A stretch of DNA of 64,000 nt, taken from Helicobacteraceae bacterium (lineage in GTDB: Bacteria; Campylobacterota; Campylobacteria; Campylobacterales; Helicobacteraceae). The stretch lies in contig CAAGLK010000134.1 of NCBI GenBank assembly GCA_900770765.1, forward strand, positions 11,498 to 75,497, read 5' to 3'. This document shows positions 53,017 to 62,245 of the stretch, piece after piece; within the stretch, counting starts at the first letter, position 1, and the number at the start of each line of letters is the position of its first letter. A program made the translations under genes and the position numbers. The notes under the pieces were generated by a model. It was not told the origin of the DNA, did not search any database, and was given only the letters and a program-made list of their open reading frames with translations.

Positions 53017-53711
53017 GATTGTTTGCCAAAATTTTCAATTAATGCTTCAATATCATCTGTATCTAAAACGCCCTCTGTTTTGTCGCCTTGAATATGCACT
53101 GCTGAGCTTACGCGTTTATTATCATCAATTTTACCCTCAAATAGCGAACTCATATAGCGAGAGAGTGCGCGCATTACATTAATAACCCTTTCTATTTTTT
53201 GTCGGTGGATGTCTTGATATTGCATACTCTCCATCGCATCAAGTGAAACCATAGAAATTTCTTGTAAAGCGTTATTGATTTTTGCCACATTTTCTCTAGC
53301 AACTTTTGCATCATCTAGCTTTTCAATAAAAGTGTGGAAATTTGGGAATTTTGCGTGTAGCTTTTGTAATAATTCTTCTTGTCCGCCAATAAAAGATTCT
53401 ATCTTGCTAAAAGCATCTTCAATGTCTGCGCCTAAATTATTAATATTTTCTAGCTTGTCAAACATTTCAGTAGCTTGAATCTCAGAATCTCTAGTTACAT
53501 CATCTAGCTGATGCACCACTTTATGCTCTGTTGTCGGTGGAGGTGGCGGCCAGCTAACATCTTGGTCTATTTTAAAATCGCTTGCATTTACGATTCCACT
53601 TTCAATTGTAGGGTCTATTTGCCCCGCTTCTTTTTGCGCCTTAGTCTCTTTAGTTTCTGCAACATCTTCAATGTCGCTATTTAGTAATGCATCTAATTCT
53701 TCTTGCGTCAT
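53013..53711 (-). CDS. cheZ: CheY-P phosphatase CheZ (epsilonproteobacterial type)
   Basis: A 232-residue acidic protein. The catalytic CheZ signature lies at 163-181 (MQYQDIHRQKIERVINVMR) with Asp167 and Gln171, the pair that dephosphorylates CheY-P. A central long helical region (75-160) fits the hairpin of CheZ dimers. The C-terminal DTDDIEALIENFG resembles the CheY-binding tail. The N-terminal MTQEELDALL resembles the CheY-binding peptide of FliM. A Pro run (WPPPPPT, 54-60) marks the linker. First gene of cheZ-U32-ruvX. Confidence 0.88.
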   Translation of the reverse strand: MTQEELDALLNSDIEDVAETKETKAQKEAGQIDPTIESGIVNASDFKIDQDVSWPPPPPTTEHKVVHQLDDVTRDSEIQATEMFDKLENINNLGADIEDAFSKIESFIGGQEELLQKLHAKFPNFHTFIEKLDDAKVARENVAKINNALQEISMVSLDAMESMQYQDIHRQKIERVINVMRALSRYMSSLFEGKIDDNKRVSSAVHIQGDKTEGVLDTDDIEALIENFGKQS

Positions 53712-53844
53712 AATTAGCCTTTAGAAAATTTAACGCAAGATTATAGAAAAAATAATATATATTTTAGATAAAAATAAATTTTTTCTATATATTTTAGTAG
53801 TTTTAAGTTAAGATTCTTACTTATTTTTAAATTTAAGGATTTTT

Positions 53845-54582
53845 ATGCAAGTTTTTAATAATAACGCTTTTAAGATTCTATGTAAGCCCTTTGGCGAATA
53901 TCAAACAAACTGCTATATAGCATTTGATTTATGCGAAAAAAGTGCGCTAATTATAGACCCAGGAATTGGCGCAACTTCTTGGATAGTGGAATCCTTAGAA
54001 AAAAGCGGCGTTACGCCACTAGCTATTTTAAACACACATGGGCATTTTGACCATGTGTGGAGTAATGCAGAGCTACAAGGGCATTTTGCAAGTATTCCGC
54101 TACTTTGCCCTTATGAAGATGCCTTTATGCTACACAACGACTGCTTTTGCACAGGGCTTCCAAGCTCAATACCAACTATTTTAGTAGGCAATGAAGAAGG
54201 CGAAATTTGCGAAAAAAAATCAAGCGTGGAAAATCTAGGACGCAAAGATTCCTTTAGCTTTAATAATTTCTTAATAACCTTTATTTGCTACCCTGGACAC
54301 ACTCCAGGCTGTAGCGTAATAGAGCTTAGTCATAAAAACTCTCCACAGGATTCCACAAGCGACTTATCACAAGGGGCAAAGGCACTCTTTAGCGGTGATT
54401 TTATTTTTAACCGCTCCATAGGTAGAAGCGACTTCCCTTATTCTTCAAGCGAAGTTATGAAAAAGAGTTTAGAAAAATTCTTAGAATCTAAAAATGATAT
54501 GCTCGTATTACCAGGGCATGGTGGTAGCACTAGCATTTTTGCAGAAAAAGAAAATATACCATATTGGCTTAGCCGCTTTTAA
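53845..54582 (+). CDS. MBL-fold metallo-hydrolase (glyoxalase II-like)
   Basis: A 245-residue protein with the dinuclear-metal motif THGHFDH near residue 66-72, YPGHTPGC near 152, SGDFIF near 184 and LPGHGG near 222. Related to hydroxyacylglutathione hydrolases and other small thioester or phosphodiester hydrolases; the substrate is unknown. Start with AAGGA 6 nt upstream. Converges on the truncated haemoglobin gene with a 4-nt overlap. Confidence 0.88.
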   Translation: MQVFNNNAFKILCKPFGEYQTNCYIAFDLCEKSALIIDPGIGATSWIVESLEKSGVTPLAILNTHGHFDHVWSNAELQGHFASIPLLCPYEDAFMLHNDCFCTGLPSSIPTILVGNEEGEICEKKSSVENLGRKDSFSFNNFLITFICYPGHTPGCSVIELSHKNSPQDSTSDLSQGAKALFSGDFIFNRSIGRSDFPYSSSEVMKKSLEKFLESKNDMLVLPGHGGSTSIFAEKENIPYWLSRF

Positions 54583-54965
54583 TGCGGTAAATCATATATC
54601 ATAATAGAAAATCGTTTTGCTATCATTTGTGCCTTTTGCAGAATCTCTAACGCCACAGATTCGCAAAAGACTTGCCTTAAGCTATTATCAAATAACTCTA
54701 ACCATATTTCAAAAAATTCTCTAGGAAATGGCGGTAACTCCAAATGCACCTTAAGCGGCTGCCCACTATAATCGCCAAGCCCTAAAAGCATCCCTTGCCA
54801 AAAATTTGCAATCTTTTTCTTATGTGCCTCCCACACCTCATCGCTTACTCCAATAGCATTATTAAACACTTCTCCTAGCCCACTTTTATCAACTCTTATT
54901 TTTGCATAAAAAATATCCATTAAAGTATTGATTCCATCTATACAAATTGTGTCATATTTTTTCAT
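54579..54965 (-). CDS. ctb: Group III truncated haemoglobin (Ctb-like)
   Basis: A 128-residue globin very like C. jejuni Ctb: MDIFYAKI with Tyr20 (B10), FNNAIGVSDEVWEAHKKKI with His48 (E7), FWQGMLLGLGDYSGQP, the proximal His74 (KVHLELPPFP) and FEIWLELFDNSL with the distal-pocket Trp. In Campylobacter, Ctb binds oxygen and NO and is induced under nitrosative stress by NssR. Here too a Crp/Fnr-type regulator is divergent from it. Start with GGAG. Confidence 0.93.
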   Translation of the reverse strand: MKKYDTICIDGINTLMDIFYAKIRVDKSGLGEVFNNAIGVSDEVWEAHKKKIANFWQGMLLGLGDYSGQPLKVHLELPPFPREFFEIWLELFDNSLRQVFCESVALEILQKAQMIAKRFSIMIYDLPH

Positions 54966-55067
54966 ATTTTTACTCCTTGTTTTTAAAGATTCTATCTAAA
55001 AGAAAAATATTAATAATTGATATAAGTTAAGATTCTAGCTAAAATGCGATTTTAAAAAGGGGTTAAA

Positions 55068-55631
55068 ATGCAAGAGCTGTTTAAAATACTTCAAAATATA
55101 GGCTATAAGCGATTTTATAATAAAAATGAAATTTTATTTTTTGAAGGCGAGATTCCAAATAAACTTTGTGTAATTTTAAGCGGAAAGGTTAGAATCTATA
55201 AAAGTAAGGATTCTAGCGAAGAAACACTACACTACGCACAAGCACCAGATTTTATAGCAGAAATGCCAAGCCTACTTAATAAGCCCTACCCAGCTACGGC
55301 TATTTGCATAAATGATTGTGAAATTTTAGAGATTCCACTTAGTGTATTTAAAAAGCAATGCGAGCAAAATGCAGAACTTACCTATTGCCTAATTATTTCA
55401 CTATGTCAAAAAATAAGAATCCTAGAATCACACATTGCAAATAATGCACTAAACTTAAAAGATAAACTAATAGCATTTTTACAAGAGCATAAAGATAAGC
55501 TAGATAAACTAACACAAAGACAAATCGCCACAAGCCTAAACACAAGCCCAGAAGCACTCTCACGCATTATAAAAACGCTTAAAAAAGATGGAATCCTAAG
55601 CACAAATAAAGGCAAAATTACCCTACTCTAA
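55068..55631 (+). CDS. Crp/Fnr-family regulator, NssR-like
   Basis: A 187-residue protein: N-terminal cyclic-nucleotide-like beta roll (residues ~10-110), dimer helix, and C-terminal helix-turn-helix (LTQRQIATSLNTSPEALSRIIKTLKKDGIL). No FNR-type cysteine cluster near the N-terminus, so oxygen sensing by an iron-sulfur cluster is unlikely. Divergence from ctb matches C. jejuni nssR-ctb and suggests nitrosative-stress control of the globin. In the 102-bp gap I see no clear palindromic binding site. Its 3' end overlaps ilvA by 9 nt, tail to tail. Confidence 0.8.
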   Translation: MQELFKILQNIGYKRFYNKNEILFFEGEIPNKLCVILSGKVRIYKSKDSSEETLHYAQAPDFIAEMPSLLNKPYPATAICINDCEILEIPLSVFKKQCEQNAELTYCLIISLCQKIRILESHIANNALNLKDKLIAFLQEHKDKLDKLTQRQIATSLNTSPEALSRIIKTLKKDGILSTNKGKITLL

Positions 55632-56834
55632 CTCCACGAAGGCATATCCATCAGCCTTTAATGCGTCTTTAATATCATTTTGATGTTCTACCCCTTTTGT
55701 CTCTAGCACAATTGTAACACTAGCATCGCCATAGGCTAGAGCGGTAGAAGTGCGGTCAAAGTCAATTTTTACGATATTTGCCCCTAGATTTGAGAGTAAA
55801 TTGCTAAGCCCTTGCAAACTGCCCGGCTTGTCAATTAGTGTTACGCAAAATCGCATTTTACGATGGCTTCTAACAAGCCCTTTTTCTATGATATTTCCTA
55901 GCATTGTTACATCAATATTCCCACCGCTTAAAATTAGTCCAATATTCTCATCCCTATTAATTTTAAATTTCTTATGCAATAACGCCGCTACGACACTCGC
56001 TCCAGCACCTTCAACTACTAGCTTTTGATTTTCTAAAAGATATAAAATCGCATTTGCAATTTCATAATCATCTACCATTACAATTTCATCTACGCTTTCG
56101 CAAATATATTTAAAAGTAAGCGGATTCACATCTCTTACTGCGATTCCATCTGCTATTGTGCGGACAAATTCTGTTGTTTGCACTTCCTTTTTATAAAAAG
56201 AGTGATACATACCAGGCGCACCAGCTGCCACAACGCCTATAATGCGGACATTAGGCGATAGCTGCTTATAGGCTGCTGCGATTCCGCTTATTAACCCTCC
56301 ACCGCCTATTGGCACTACAATAGTATTTAGCATATTTAAGTCATTTAGCATTTCTAGTGCGATAGTTCCTTGCCCTGCGATTACTTCATCATCGGCAAAT
56401 GGATGGATAAATTGCAAATTATGTTTTTTTGCGTATTCTTGTGAATAAGCATAAGCCTCATCATAATTATTTCCTTTTAAAATCGCCTCTGCACCTAGCT
56501 CTTTTACGCCCATAACCTTTAATAAAGGCGTAGCCTCTGGCATAACAATAACGCCTTTAATATTAAAATGCTTCGCGCTATATGCTACACCTTGCGCGTG
56601 ATTCCCCGCACTTGCGGCGATTACCCCCTTTTGCCTTTCTTCTTCGCTTAAAGAGGCGATTTTATTAAACGCACCCCTTAGTTTAAAGCTGCCTGTGTTT
56701 TGCAAATTTTCTTGCTTTACATAGATTTTTGCACCGCTTATTTGACTAAGGCGTGGGGCGTAGGCTAGCTTTGTGTGCTGTAGGATTCCATTTAAGCGTT
56801 TTTGTGCTTCTAAGATTTTAGAAATTGCTATCAT
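55623..56834 (-). CDS. ilvA: Threonine ammonia-lyase with ACT domain
   Basis: PLP enzyme converting threonine to 2-oxobutanoate for isoleucine synthesis (or for catabolism). The 403-residue protein has the PLP lysine in NTGSFKLRGAFNK near residue 51, SAGNHAQGVAYSA, the phosphate-binding PIGGGGLISGIAAA near 178, and one ACT domain (about 327-402, RFCVTLIDKPGSLQGLSNLL). The single short ACT places it with the TdcB/short IlvA type. It overlaps the upstream CoA-binding gene by 17 nt. Confidence 0.92.
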   Translation of the reverse strand: MIAISKILEAQKRLNGILQHTKLAYAPRLSQISGAKIYVKQENLQNTGSFKLRGAFNKIASLSEEERQKGVIAASAGNHAQGVAYSAKHFNIKGVIVMPEATPLLKVMGVKELGAEAILKGNNYDEAYAYSQEYAKKHNLQFIHPFADDEVIAGQGTIALEMLNDLNMLNTIVVPIGGGGLISGIAAAYKQLSPNVRIIGVVAAGAPGMYHSFYKKEVQTTEFVRTIADGIAVRDVNPLTFKYICESVDEIVMVDDYEIANAILYLLENQKLVVEGAGASVVAALLHKKFKINRDENIGLILSGGNIDVTMLGNIIEKGLVRSHRKMRFCVTLIDKPGSLQGLSNLLSNLGANIVKIDFDRTSTALAYGDASVTIVLETKGVEHQNDIKDALKADGYAFVELE

Positions 56835-57246
56835 TTAATAACCTTTCGTGTTCTAGTTTAATACAGAGATTTTCTATATATGCTATATTTTTTGATTCTA
56901 TAAGGGCTTTTGCCTCTTTATTTTGCAATCCTAACTGCACCCATACGCATTTTGGAAGTGTTTTAAGCGATAAAATTTCATTTGCGATTCCACTTAATGC
57001 TTCACTTTTTCTAAATATATTTAAAATATCAATGTTTGGATTCTTACTAAATGCTTCTTGTAAGGTTTGATATACCATCTCGCCTAGAATCTCACCGCCT
57101 TTTGGATAAATAGGGATTATCTTATAGCCTTTATTTTGTAAAAACTCCGCCACTTTAAAGCTAGGCTTATTAGAATCTGGCGATAGCCCTAAAATGGCTA
57201 TGGTCTTGCTATTTTTTAATATGTCTTTTAGCTTGGAATCTTGCAT
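56818..57246 (-). CDS. CoA-binding (YccU-like) protein
   Basis: A 142-residue Rossmann-fold protein of the CoA_binding_2 family: KTIAILGLSPDSNKPSFKVAEFL near the N-terminus, GYKIIPIYPKGGEILGE, and KCVWVQLGLQNKEAKALIE. The frame opens at GTG 57252, but ATG 57246 follows AAAGGG at good spacing and is chosen. Function of these small proteins is not established. Overlaps ilvA, so co-expressed. Confidence 0.85.
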   Translation of the reverse strand: MQDSKLKDILKNSKTIAILGLSPDSNKPSFKVAEFLQNKGYKIIPIYPKGGEILGEMVYQTLQEAFSKNPNIDILNIFRKSEALSGIANEILSLKTLPKCVWVQLGLQNKEAKALIESKNIAYIENLCIKLEHERLLNDSNF

Positions 57247-57272
57247 AAACACCCTTTATAAAAGTTAAAATT

Positions 57273-58436
57273 TTAGCGAAAAATCCACTCTTTATATGTA
57301 TGTAATTGTGAAGTTAAAGAAAATTTTTGCGCTTGTTTAAATATTATTTCTTTATCAAAAAAGCGTGGATTTTTTATAATAAATCCCATAGCCTCTTGCA
57401 TTTCTTTTAGTGAATTTAGCGGCACTAGGATTCCACCTTTTGCAAGCTTATTTTGCGAATTGTCTAAATTTTTATAAGACGCTAAAATCTCTTTAGGCGC
57501 ACAATCTGTGCTAATAGCCAGAATCCCTAACGCTAAAGATTCCACTAGCACATTAGGGAAACCCTCATGATTTGACGCAAATAAAAAGCAATCACTTACG
57601 CTTAAAGGCGAAAATGGATTCTTAAGCCTACCTACTAAATGCACACAATTTTTTAGCCCAAGCGCATTAATCTCCGCCTCTAATGTCGCCTTTAACTCAC
57701 CATCGCCTATAATAAATAGCTCCGCCTTATCCTTAAATTTACTCATAGCTTTAATTAAAAGGCTATGATTTTTCCCCACATCTAGCCGCCCAATGCTAAA
57801 AAATATAAATTTGCCCTGCCCTTTTGCGCTTAGGATTCTATCTTTTAGCGCAGAATCCTCCTTGCTTAAAGCCCTTATTTTTTCTAAATCAAATAAATTT
57901 AAAAGCAGCGTAGTTTTAGTAGAATCCACACCGAAATTTTTTATTAAATCATTTAAATTATCTGGTGAATTTGCGCTAATTTTATCGGCTTTGTTATAAA
58001 GGGCTTTTATTAAAAAGCGGTTTATTTTAGAATTTAAATTCTTATAGCCATATTGTAAGCTAGGGTAACTTCGCTCACTTATTAGAATCTTAGGGCGATT
58101 TTTTAGATTCTTACATAAGATTCCAGCTAGGATATTAATGTAATTTGGCCTCGTCATTAAAGATAGTGAAATATCATAATTTTTAATAATTTGTCGCAAT
58201 TTAAAAGCTAGCAGTGGAATCTTAAGCAGCTTTAAGATTCCACTCTCATTTATGCTATTTTGCCCTAAAATTACTTTTTTAATATTTTGTGGAATCTCAT
58301 AGTGGCAAATGTCTTCAAGTAAAATTAGCGTAATCTCACACTCATTTTTTAAAGATTCTAGTAATATGCTAACAATGCGCTCCGCCCCACCGCTTCCTAG
58401 TGAGTAGAGTAAAATACACAGCCTTTTTTTATTCAT
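57273..58436 (-). CDS. pglJ: GT4 glycosyltransferase resembling PglJ (N-glycan synthesis)
   Basis: A 387-residue GT4 enzyme. The N-terminus LCILLYSLGSGGAERIVSILL and the segments LKLLKIPLLAFKLRQI, RPNYINILAGIL and INRFLIKALYNKADKISANS follow C. jejuni PglJ, which adds a GalNAc to the undecaprenyl-linked heptasaccharide precursor. The donor-binding end is FASNHEGFPNVLVESLALG near 290-308. It overlaps the preceding GT4 gene by 4 nt, as last gene of the cluster pglK-pglI-GT4-pglJ. Confidence 0.78.
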   Translation of the reverse strand: MNKKRLCILLYSLGSGGAERIVSILLESLKNECEITLILLEDICHYEIPQNIKKVILGQNSINESGILKLLKIPLLAFKLRQIIKNYDISLSLMTRPNYINILAGILCKNLKNRPKILISERSYPSLQYGYKNLNSKINRFLIKALYNKADKISANSPDNLNDLIKNFGVDSTKTTLLLNLFDLEKIRALSKEDSALKDRILSAKGQGKFIFFSIGRLDVGKNHSLLIKAMSKFKDKAELFIIGDGELKATLEAEINALGLKNCVHLVGRLKNPFSPLSVSDCFLFASNHEGFPNVLVESLALGILAISTDCAPKEILASYKNLDNSQNKLAKGGILVPLNSLKEMQEAMGFIIKNPRFFDKEIIFKQAQKFSLTSQLHTYKEWIFR

Positions 58437-59560
58437 AAACTTCTTAGAATCTCTAGCGTATTATCTAGCATTTTTGATACTGAAAATTCATTTACTATAT
58501 GCTCTCTTGCTTTATCTTTTAAAGATTCCAACTCCTTAGAATCCCTTAGCGCAAACAACTCCTTAAAGCCTAAAATCGCCATCTCTTTATCACCGCTTTC
58601 AAAGCAAAAGTGGTAAGAATCCTCTTGATTAAAATTAGCAATAACTCTACTCTCACCCACATTTGATACAAGCGGCACACAGCCACAAGCCATACCCTCT
58701 GCAATAGAGTTAGAAAAGCTCTCCGCACTAGAAGTAGAAACAATGCAATCAAACACAGGATAATACCTCTCCACATCATTTTTCGCGCCTAAAAATAGCA
58801 CTTTATTTTGATAATTTCCTAGAATCTTTAAACACTCTTTTAAAATCGCATTATCACATTTGCCAAGGCTTACAAAAGCCACTTTTTCTAAATCCTCTTT
58901 TTCTAAGGATTCTAGGAATCCCTTAACAACCTCTGCAAAAAGCGGATAATTTTTTACAAAATTCATCCTAGCGCTAATACCAAAAACAAAGGAATCGCTA
59001 GGGATTCCAAGCTCTTTTTTAAAGCCTTGCCCTTTTTTACAAAACCGCTTTGTGTCAATCCCATTATGCACCACCCTTAGCTTTTTAGCACTAAAGCCGC
59101 ATTTTTTATAAAATTCCACCCCATCGCTAGAATTACAAATTACCACATCTGCAAATGGGCTTAAAAATTTTTGTGCGTAAAAATATAGCTTTGAGGCAAA
59201 AGGTAGCTTTCTTAAATTTACTCCACTTGAGCGAAGTCCAAAGGCGACTTTAGCCTTTAAAAACGCCGCACACAGCACAGAGAAGCAATTCATCTCAGGC
59301 ATAAAAGAGTAAATAAAATCAGGGCGGAATTCCTTAAGTAATTTACGATATCTTAGTAAGAATCCTAAATCTCCTCGCCCCTTTTTATTTAAACAAGTAT
59401 GCGGGATTCCAACTATTTCATACTCTAATCTCCCACCACCATAAAGCGTGCAAAGATGAAGCTCTATATCATTTCTTTTTGCAAGTTCTTTTGCTAAAAG
59501 CGTCCATTGTCGCTCAGCTCCGCCAAAATCTAGTGAGCGAATAGCTAATAAAATTTTCAT
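58433..59560 (-). CDS. GT4 glycosyltransferase, specificity unknown
   Basis: A 375-residue two-domain GT4 enzyme: MKILLAIRSLDFGGAERQW (glycine-rich acceptor loop), VVHNGIDTKRF, FGISARMNFVKNY and the nucleotide-sugar motif SSAESFSNSIAEGMACG near 283-299. It sits between the pglI- and pglJ-like genes with 1- to 4-nt overlaps, so it probably acts on the same lipid-linked oligosaccharide. It could stand in the role of PglA or PglH; sequence alone does not decide. Confidence 0.8.
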   Translation of the reverse strand: MKILLAIRSLDFGGAERQWTLLAKELAKRNDIELHLCTLYGGGRLEYEIVGIPHTCLNKKGRGDLGFLLRYRKLLKEFRPDFIYSFMPEMNCFSVLCAAFLKAKVAFGLRSSGVNLRKLPFASKLYFYAQKFLSPFADVVICNSSDGVEFYKKCGFSAKKLRVVHNGIDTKRFCKKGQGFKKELGIPSDSFVFGISARMNFVKNYPLFAEVVKGFLESLEKEDLEKVAFVSLGKCDNAILKECLKILGNYQNKVLFLGAKNDVERYYPVFDCIVSTSSAESFSNSIAEGMACGCVPLVSNVGESRVIANFNQEDSYHFCFESGDKEMAILGFKELFALRDSKELESLKDKAREHIVNEFSVSKMLDNTLEILRSL

Positions 59561-60492
59561 TATTTTTCAATCCTTTGACGAATTTTTAATTTAGGTAAGC
59601 AAGAAATAGGCAAAAATAAGCAAAAAAACACTTGAATCGCTAGTAAATTAGGGCGAATCGCAAGGCTTTGTAGAATCTTTTTAAACGCCCTTTTTCTATC
59701 TCCGCCTTGTCTATACAAAAGTGCAGCAATCGCACAAAGACGCGCTAAATGTGCTGGGCAGTATTTGAGCCTATCTTTATAAAATTGTAAAATATCTTGC
59801 TCATAGTTTTTTACCATTTCTAGCGGTTTGTATTTTAAACTTTGCGTTAAAGATTCTGCGTGGATTCTATAAAATTTTAGTGGTTTGTGGATATAAAAAC
59901 AAGCGGCTTGCTTGTGGAGCTTAAGCCATAAAAGTCCCATATTTCCGCGTTGCAAATTTTCATTAAATCGCTTTTGTCCTAAAAGTTTTCTCTCAAATAG
60001 TGTTATAAACTCGCCTTCTAAATTCCCACTTAGCACTTCTTTAAAGCTAATTTCCCTAGATTCATCTACGCCTTTTCCGCTTAAAAAGCCATCATCGCTT
60101 CTAGTGCAGTTTGCGATAATTATCCCATATTGTTTAGAAAATGCAAGGTAAGTTTGCACCATTTGCGAAATAGCTTCTTTAAAAAGCAAATCATCATCAT
60201 CTAAAAGCATTACTAAATCGCCTGTGGCATTATCTAAGCCGTTGTTTCTATTACCAGCGCTTCCGCGTGTTCTTATGTTTTGCACTACTTTAATATTATT
60301 ATGCTCATTTGCATATTCACAAGCTATATTAAAGGTATTATCACTTGAGCCATCATCGCTAATTATTATTTCTAAGTTAGGATAATCTTGGTCTAAAATG
60401 CTTTCAATGGATTCTGAAAAAAAGTATTCTCTATTATAAGTAGTTAAAATCACGCTTACTTTTGGAAATTCTTTAGAATCTATTTTATCCAT
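59560..60492 (-). CDS. pglI: GT2 glycosyltransferase resembling PglI
   Basis: A 310-residue GT-A enzyme: VSVILTTYNREYFFSESIESI, IIISDDGSSDNT, GNRNNGLDNATGDLVMLLDDDD (DxD-type metal site, residues ~82-103) and a C-terminal half with KRFNENLQ and FYIHKPLKFYRIH, closely following C. jejuni PglI (about 309 residues). PglI adds the branching glucose to the lipid-linked glycan. Adjacent to the pglK-like flippase gene. The start has AAAGGA. Confidence 0.78.
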   Translation of the reverse strand: MDKIDSKEFPKVSVILTTYNREYFFSESIESILDQDYPNLEIIISDDGSSDNTFNIACEYANEHNNIKVVQNIRTRGSAGNRNNGLDNATGDLVMLLDDDDLLFKEAISQMVQTYLAFSKQYGIIIANCTRSDDGFLSGKGVDESREISFKEVLSGNLEGEFITLFERKLLGQKRFNENLQRGNMGLLWLKLHKQAACFYIHKPLKFYRIHAESLTQSLKYKPLEMVKNYEQDILQFYKDRLKYCPAHLARLCAIAALLYRQGGDRKRAFKKILQSLAIRPNLLAIQVFFCLFLPISCLPKLKIRQRIEK

Positions 60493-60527
60493 TTTTATCC
60501 TTTATTAATTCTCTTATATCGGCAAAT

Positions 60528-62237
60528 TTAGCTTTTTAATGCGTCTTTAAAGGTTGTTTTAACAATATTTTTATTCTCTATTTTGTAAATATTTTCACAT
60601 TTTTCAATAGTGCTTAAGCGATGGGCTATTATAAAAAGTGTTTTATCCTTTGCTATTTTATAAATTTCATCCATAATTTTAGATTCCACTTCGCTATCTA
60701 GCGCACTTGTAGCTTCATCTAATACTAAAATTTTAGGGCTTCCATATAAAGCCCTAGCAATAGCTATTCGCTGTCGCTGCCCTCCGCTAAGTGCTACTCC
60801 TCCATCGCCTACTTGTGTATTTAACCCATCTTTTTGTGCTAAAAATTCATAAATATTTGCACTCTTTAAACAAGAAATAATTTTTTCCTCATCATATTCT
60901 CTACCAAATGCGACATTTTCCGCCACACTACCAGAAAATAAATAAACACTTTGTGGAATATATCCTACAAAGCTACGCCACGATTTTAGATTCTTATTTG
61001 TAATTTCTACGCCATCTACTAAAATTTTGCCACTTTTTTGACTAAATAGCCCAATGATTAAATCAATTAATGTGCTTTTACCGCTGCCAGATTCACCTAT
61101 AAAGGCGACTTTTTCACCCTTTTTTATTGTAAGATTTAGATTTTCTAAAATATTTTTTTCACCATAGCCAAAGGAAATATTATTTAAAACAATATTTTTA
61201 TTAAACTCCACTTTTTCGCTGCCTAGCTCTTTAATTGCCGCATTTAAATCATTATAAATTATCTCTAGTGATTTAAAATTAAATAATATTTTATTATAAG
61301 AATCCAAAATGCGATTAATAGAAGGCAGTAGCCTATAAAGTGCGATAACATACATAGAAAGCAATGGCAAATAAGAGCTAATGCTAGAATCTTGCAGCAA
61401 TAAATATAAAACAACAACAATCATAACGCAAAAGCCAAGCGCTTCTAAAAGCAGGCGCGGTATGTGGAAAAAGGTTTGATTTTTAATATTTGCTAGTGCA
61501 TAGCCGCCAAGTGCGTTATTGAAATTTTGTAAAATCGCTGTGTGATTATCTTGTAATTTTATGATTTTATAATTCCCAAAGCTAGAGCTTATAGTTTCAA
61601 AAAAGTCTATTTGATGTGCTTCTTTAACCTTGCCTTGTAGCTTTATTTTTCTTGTAATAAACTTTAGCATTAAGAATCCAAAAATAGCTAAAGCAAAGGT
61701 AAGTGCTAAGGTTATTTTAAAATTTGCAAACAAAAGCGCACTATAAATTAAAATAACCACAAAAATCTCCGAACTCATAAAAAGTGCCGCTGCAAGTAGA
61801 ATCGTAAAATTATGTGCCTCTGTGGTAATTGTCTTTGTTAAATGGCTTGTATTTTTTGTAATAAAGTCTTGATAATCTAGCCCTAAATAGCTTCTAAAAA
61901 GCCGCCCAACTACTAAATGATACCGCCCAAATGTAAAGCGCGCTAAAAGATGCTGATAAAATAAATTAACCCCACTTCTAAAAATATAAAAAAATAAAAG
62001 CAAGATTCCAAAGGCTATTATAAAATCCTTTGCACTCTTAAACTCAAAAAAACTATAAACACTAGAAAAATAAATATTATTATAAATTATAGAAAAATCA
62101 CTCGCAACCGCCATAAAAGGTGCGACCGCCGAGATTCCAACCAGCTCCACGCAAGATACAACTAAAGATAAAAATAATAAAGCATAAATATATCGCCAAT
62201 CATTATTATCTAAAATAAACTTTAACTGCTTAATCAT
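60528..62237 (-). CDS. pglK: ABC flippase for lipid-linked oligosaccharide (PglK-like)
   Basis: A 569-residue half-transporter: six membrane segments (about 15-310), then an ATPase with Walker A GESGSGKST near 375, signature LSGGQRQRIAIARAL near 480 and Walker B ILVLDEATSALDSE. The membrane domain also tracks C. jejuni PglK (564 residues): AVAPFMAVASDFS and the arginine-rich LLARFTFGRYH. PglK flips the undecaprenyl-linked heptasaccharide to the periplasm for the PglB transferase, which is not in this window. Confidence 0.83.
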   Translation of the reverse strand: MIKQLKFILDNNDWRYIYALLFLSLVVSCVELVGISAVAPFMAVASDFSIIYNNIYFSSVYSFFEFKSAKDFIIAFGILLLFFYIFRSGVNLFYQHLLARFTFGRYHLVVGRLFRSYLGLDYQDFITKNTSHLTKTITTEAHNFTILLAAALFMSSEIFVVILIYSALLFANFKITLALTFALAIFGFLMLKFITRKIKLQGKVKEAHQIDFFETISSSFGNYKIIKLQDNHTAILQNFNNALGGYALANIKNQTFFHIPRLLLEALGFCVMIVVVLYLLLQDSSISSYLPLLSMYVIALYRLLPSINRILDSYNKILFNFKSLEIIYNDLNAAIKELGSEKVEFNKNIVLNNISFGYGEKNILENLNLTIKKGEKVAFIGESGSGKSTLIDLIIGLFSQKSGKILVDGVEITNKNLKSWRSFVGYIPQSVYLFSGSVAENVAFGREYDEEKIISCLKSANIYEFLAQKDGLNTQVGDGGVALSGGQRQRIAIARALYGSPKILVLDEATSALDSEVESKIMDEIYKIAKDKTLFIIAHRLSTIEKCENIYKIENKNIVKTTFKDALKS

Positions 62238-62245
62238 TACCCTAC

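Noticed and set aside
54966..55067. NssR binding site between ctb and the Crp/Fnr-type gene
   Set aside because: I looked for a TTAAC/GTTAA palindrome of the Campylobacter type. Only separate half-like words are present with wrong spacing, so no site is claimed.
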